A stretch of DNA of 64,000 nt from Orthonyx spaldingii. Taxonomy: Eukaryota; Chordata; Aves; Passeriformes; Orthonychidae. The stretch lies in NCBI GenBank assembly GCA_013397795.1, contig VZTJ01000638.1, positions 883,586-947,585 of the forward strand. Direction: 5' to 3'. Under the pieces are notes generated by a model that saw nothing but the letters and a program-made list of their open reading frames with translations, did no database searches and was not told where the DNA came from. The position numbers and the translations under genes were made by a program. Positions 61,243-64,000 of the stretch are shown here, piece after piece; position 1 is the first letter of the stretch, and the number at the start of each line of letters is the position of its first letter.

Positions 61243-61530
61243 CAAATCTCATACTAGGATGTCCAAACAGAAGAGTCATACCAAAAGTAAGCCCAGGGAG
61301 AAATAGTTCTTCTATACCCAGTGCCAAGGAGGCCTCAGCTGAAATACTGTGTTTGGTTTCAGACACTGCATTTAAAAGAGGTTATAAAGATCAGAGACTA
61401 AAATCTTTGAAGTGGCAGTGGTATGGGTCTTAGGAAAGTGGCCTACAAAAGAAGAACAAAGGAACTAGATTTGTTTAGTCTAGAAAAGGGAAGGAACAAC
61501 GAGGGAACATTACAAAGTTCTGGCAATAAC
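61243..61530 (+). mobile_element. Ancient CR1 LINE fragment (ORF2 3' part)
   Basis: Shares the ORF2 C-terminal order of old CR1: CTCATACTAGGATGTCCAAACAG, then CTATACCCAGTGCCAAGGAG, CCTCAGCTGAAATACTGTG, TTTGGTTTCAGACACTGCAT, GAAGAACAAAGGAACTAG and TTTGTTTAGTCTAGAAAAGG. These correspond to 'ctctactcggcactggt.aggcctcagctggaatactgtgtccagtt' and 'aaaggaactgggtttgtttagtctggaaaag'. There are several deletions and stops. This fragment is independent of the one at 7.3-8.7 kb, although both are in plus orientation. Confidence 0.85.
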
Positions 61531-64000
61531 ATTCTGTGGGTTCAGCACTATAATAGTCCTTGGAGGCCATAGGATCCCTGATGGTGGATGCTTTTAAAAT
61601 TACAACAGATTGGGGTCAACTGCCCTCTGGACAGTTGCACAAGGCAGAAAGATCCTGAGGGCATGCTGCCTTGCTGCGACAGGCTGGGAACTGCAGTACT
61701 GGGAACAGAGCATCTGCAAGAAACAATCCAAACCTCCCCAGGTCTTTCAGCAACAGCCAGCAGCTCCTGCTCCTCCTGAAGACATGGTACCACCAGTCAG
61801 CTCCATGGTAGCATGTCACCTCTCTCAGCAACAGCATGTGCCAGCTTCTGCTTAGTTTTGTTGTTGGGTTTCGTGGCAAATCCAAGATTACAAAAATAGC
61901 CATGACAACACTCTGGGAGGCTACCAGGCTCCAGGTGTCAGATACTGTCAAGTGTTGTCTACACTTGTCCCTGCAAGACCTTTCAGGTCTGTCCTGGCAT
62001 TACATTCTTATGAGCAGGGGTTTGACTAGAAGAGCACTATAACGAAAGGCCAGTCTGTAGAGCCACATCTCTGTGCTGCCTGAGCTCAAATCACATAGGG
62101 AACAATTCCTTTCACACCAATAGAGTTGCAAGCAAATGCCTTTATTGGTGAAGTAAGATTGGAGTCTTGTAAACAGCAACATGAAATGTGTTGCATTTTT
62201 GTGGTAGCTTTATGCAGGTGAATATCAAAGTCCATATAGGTGCGTACTGAATTCAAGTTTTGGGGGCTGAATGCCCTACCTTAATTGGCAGGAATGAAGA
62301 AATAGTCCCTCATCAGGCAGAGCTTGTAGTGAAAGCATAAAAAGTCTAATTTATTGCATTCTTTCAATATGACTTCATTTTCGAGCATTTTGTGACAATC
62401 TGACCTAATATCACACTGATTCAGACAATAGAGCTGTTCTATTGTACTTTAATGACTGGAAATGTAATTTGCTTCCTGTTTAATATTTAAGCCAGCAATA
62501 ATACCAAAAAGGCTTATTGCTCCTAAGAAAAGATGAAAGGGGCATAACTCTTAAGGTTTTTTTTGTGTTCAAAATTTGACCTACTTAAAAAACACTAGAA
62601 ACTCATGGGAATGGTCCTCAGAATTAAAAATACCAATATAAGATTGTTGCCTGGGAATTTTAAGATACATCACTTCCAGCTCATTGAAAAGCAGAATTTC
62701 CTTCCCAGGGGAAATCCAGATAATTCAAAATTAATTTTTGTCCCAAAATACTGAATTAACAGAGTTTTTCCACAGAAAAATGACGTTTGGAAAAAAAAAA
62801 TATTCTGAACTTCAGAAGTATTTAATTTGGGTATAATGACTGTCTTGAATTTTTTTAGTCTGGCTGAGCTGAAGAGCCATCTGTGCCTGTTCCAGCTGCC
62901 CCTAGTGACTCTTACATGACCAGCGCTCTGTGGTCTTGCTTCATGATACTCCTTGAAGAGAGCAGCTCCCTGGCCATCCCACCTTGACCATAGAGCTTTT
63001 CGATAGGGAGCAAGGAAGACAAATTTTGGTATAACATTCAGGGAAGACAATTTGCAAAGGCTGATCTGAAGAGAATAACAGGAACGTCCATTATCTGAAC
63101 TGCTGCAAAAGTGAGGTTTATGGTGGCTCAGACAGGGATGCAGAGCCATGGAAATAAAGCAGCTCAAATAGAGAACAGCACAACTAAAGCATAAACTTCA
63201 CATGGGATGCAGCTGTGAATCTGCCCTACTGCTTTCCCCAGTAAAGGGCCATTTCCTTTTCATTAGGTATTACTGGGTACATCCCATTACACTGTTGGAT
63301 GGTGATATTACGTAGCTCTGCCAAACCTTTCCGTGTCCCCTTGCTTCCTTCACCCTGTGGAGACCACATTCCTCCTTGTTTGGCTTCTTATTAAGGCTGT
63401 CTTTATTGCAGGGCTCAGTGAGCTGAGTCTCACACCTACATGGAGAGGAAGCCCAAGATCCAAGGCATCATGAAATTCCTCAGGGACAGAGCCATTTCCA
63501 GTGATTTACATATTACAGAAATTAGATATATACTGTTAAGCCACTGTCATGCTTTCACTTGACAGATGGATATGCTGGTCTCTGCATAAATTTACATTGG
63601 TAAATATACATTAAAAAAACCAAACCCAAACAACCCAAACTATCACTAGTAATTCCACAGAAACATCTGTATTTTGCCAGGCCCAACTAAACTCGCTCCT
63701 CTAGAAGCACACACAAAAATTACAGGTGCCACTGAAAGGAGGACAGACAGGAGACAAATACTTTCCAGTGTTTTGTTTCACTTGGTTTTATAAATAAGAG
63801 TGTGGCATCTCTTTTTAAACCATGACATTTTGACAAACAATGATGCTTTGTGTTACCCTTGGGTGAGAAGAAATGTGAACAGAATAGTTTTGGGCAGTCT
63901 GAAAAGAAGCTTGGGAAGGAAGACTGCTGTGAACTATTCCCAGATCAGTCATTTACTTGCTCCATATATTTGGATAAGATACTTTGTCCTTATCTATATG
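61531..64000. other. No gene seen; one longer minus frame
   Basis: Anonymous sequence. The minus-strand frame 62,670-63,167 (165 codons) is the longest outside the CpG island, but it includes homopolymer-driven Phe runs and no recognisable motif. It may be chance. A CCAAAC/AAAC-type low-complexity tract lies at about 63,612-63,640. Confidence 0.45.

Noticed and set aside
1..64000. CRISPR arrays, operons, tRNA or rRNA genes
   Set aside because: No regularly spaced direct repeats, no cloverleaf with A/B boxes that I could confirm, and no rRNA similarity; the DNA is clearly vertebrate.

Overview
This window is vertebrate nuclear DNA and almost certainly from a bird. The clearest sign is a 5'-truncated CR1 LINE at 41,153-41,305. 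Its 3' end carries the CR1-type octamer (ATTCTATG, seen here as its complement) instead of a poly-A tail, and its body reads like the young CR1 families of neognath birds. Much older CR1 reverse-transcriptase remains, many MIR/L2-type SINE fragments and palindromic non-autonomous DNA elements fit a sauropsid genome with few young insertions. Species and chromosome cannot be told from the sequence.

No complete protein-coding gene can be supported. From 1 to about 57,150 the DNA is AT-rich, with only short chance reading frames, as expected for intergenic or intronic sequence. Landmarks, in order: a decayed ORF2 of an ancient CR1 (about 7,335-8,650); a duplicated segment of about 186 bp (12,803-12,988 and 13,511-13,696); scattered MIR/L2-type fragments; a small GC-rich hairpin (26,828-26,863); a 10-N gap (28,306-28,315); a (GA)n/CGAG-rich stretch that may belong to a minus-strand 5' exon (about 29,594-29,930); a long palindromic element (31,066-31,205); the young CR1 (41,153-41,305); a MIR-type SINE split by a palindromic element (48,420-48,840); and an unidentified coding-like fragment with a splice-acceptor-like start and two overlapping open frames (49,910-50,293).

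The main regulatory feature is a CpG island at about 57,190-59,150, broken by a 463-base assembly gap (58,173-58,635). To the right of the gap are GC boxes and three same-strand CCAAT boxes, two of them in a 43-bp tandem duplication. To the left, a GC-rich sequence resembling an old CR1 3' end lies inside the island. This is most likely the promoter and first exon of a gene, but neither the gene nor its direction can be read. Right of the island are a possible minus-strand exon (59,901-60,037), a second ancient CR1 ORF2 fragment (61,243-61,530) and otherwise anonymous sequence.

No previously undescribed biological system is evident. The best leads are the coding-like fragment at 49.9 kb, the CR1-like tract and CCAAT array in the CpG island, the duplicated 186-bp segment, and the two palindromic elements. 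All repeat assignments come from memory of consensus sequences and were not computed.
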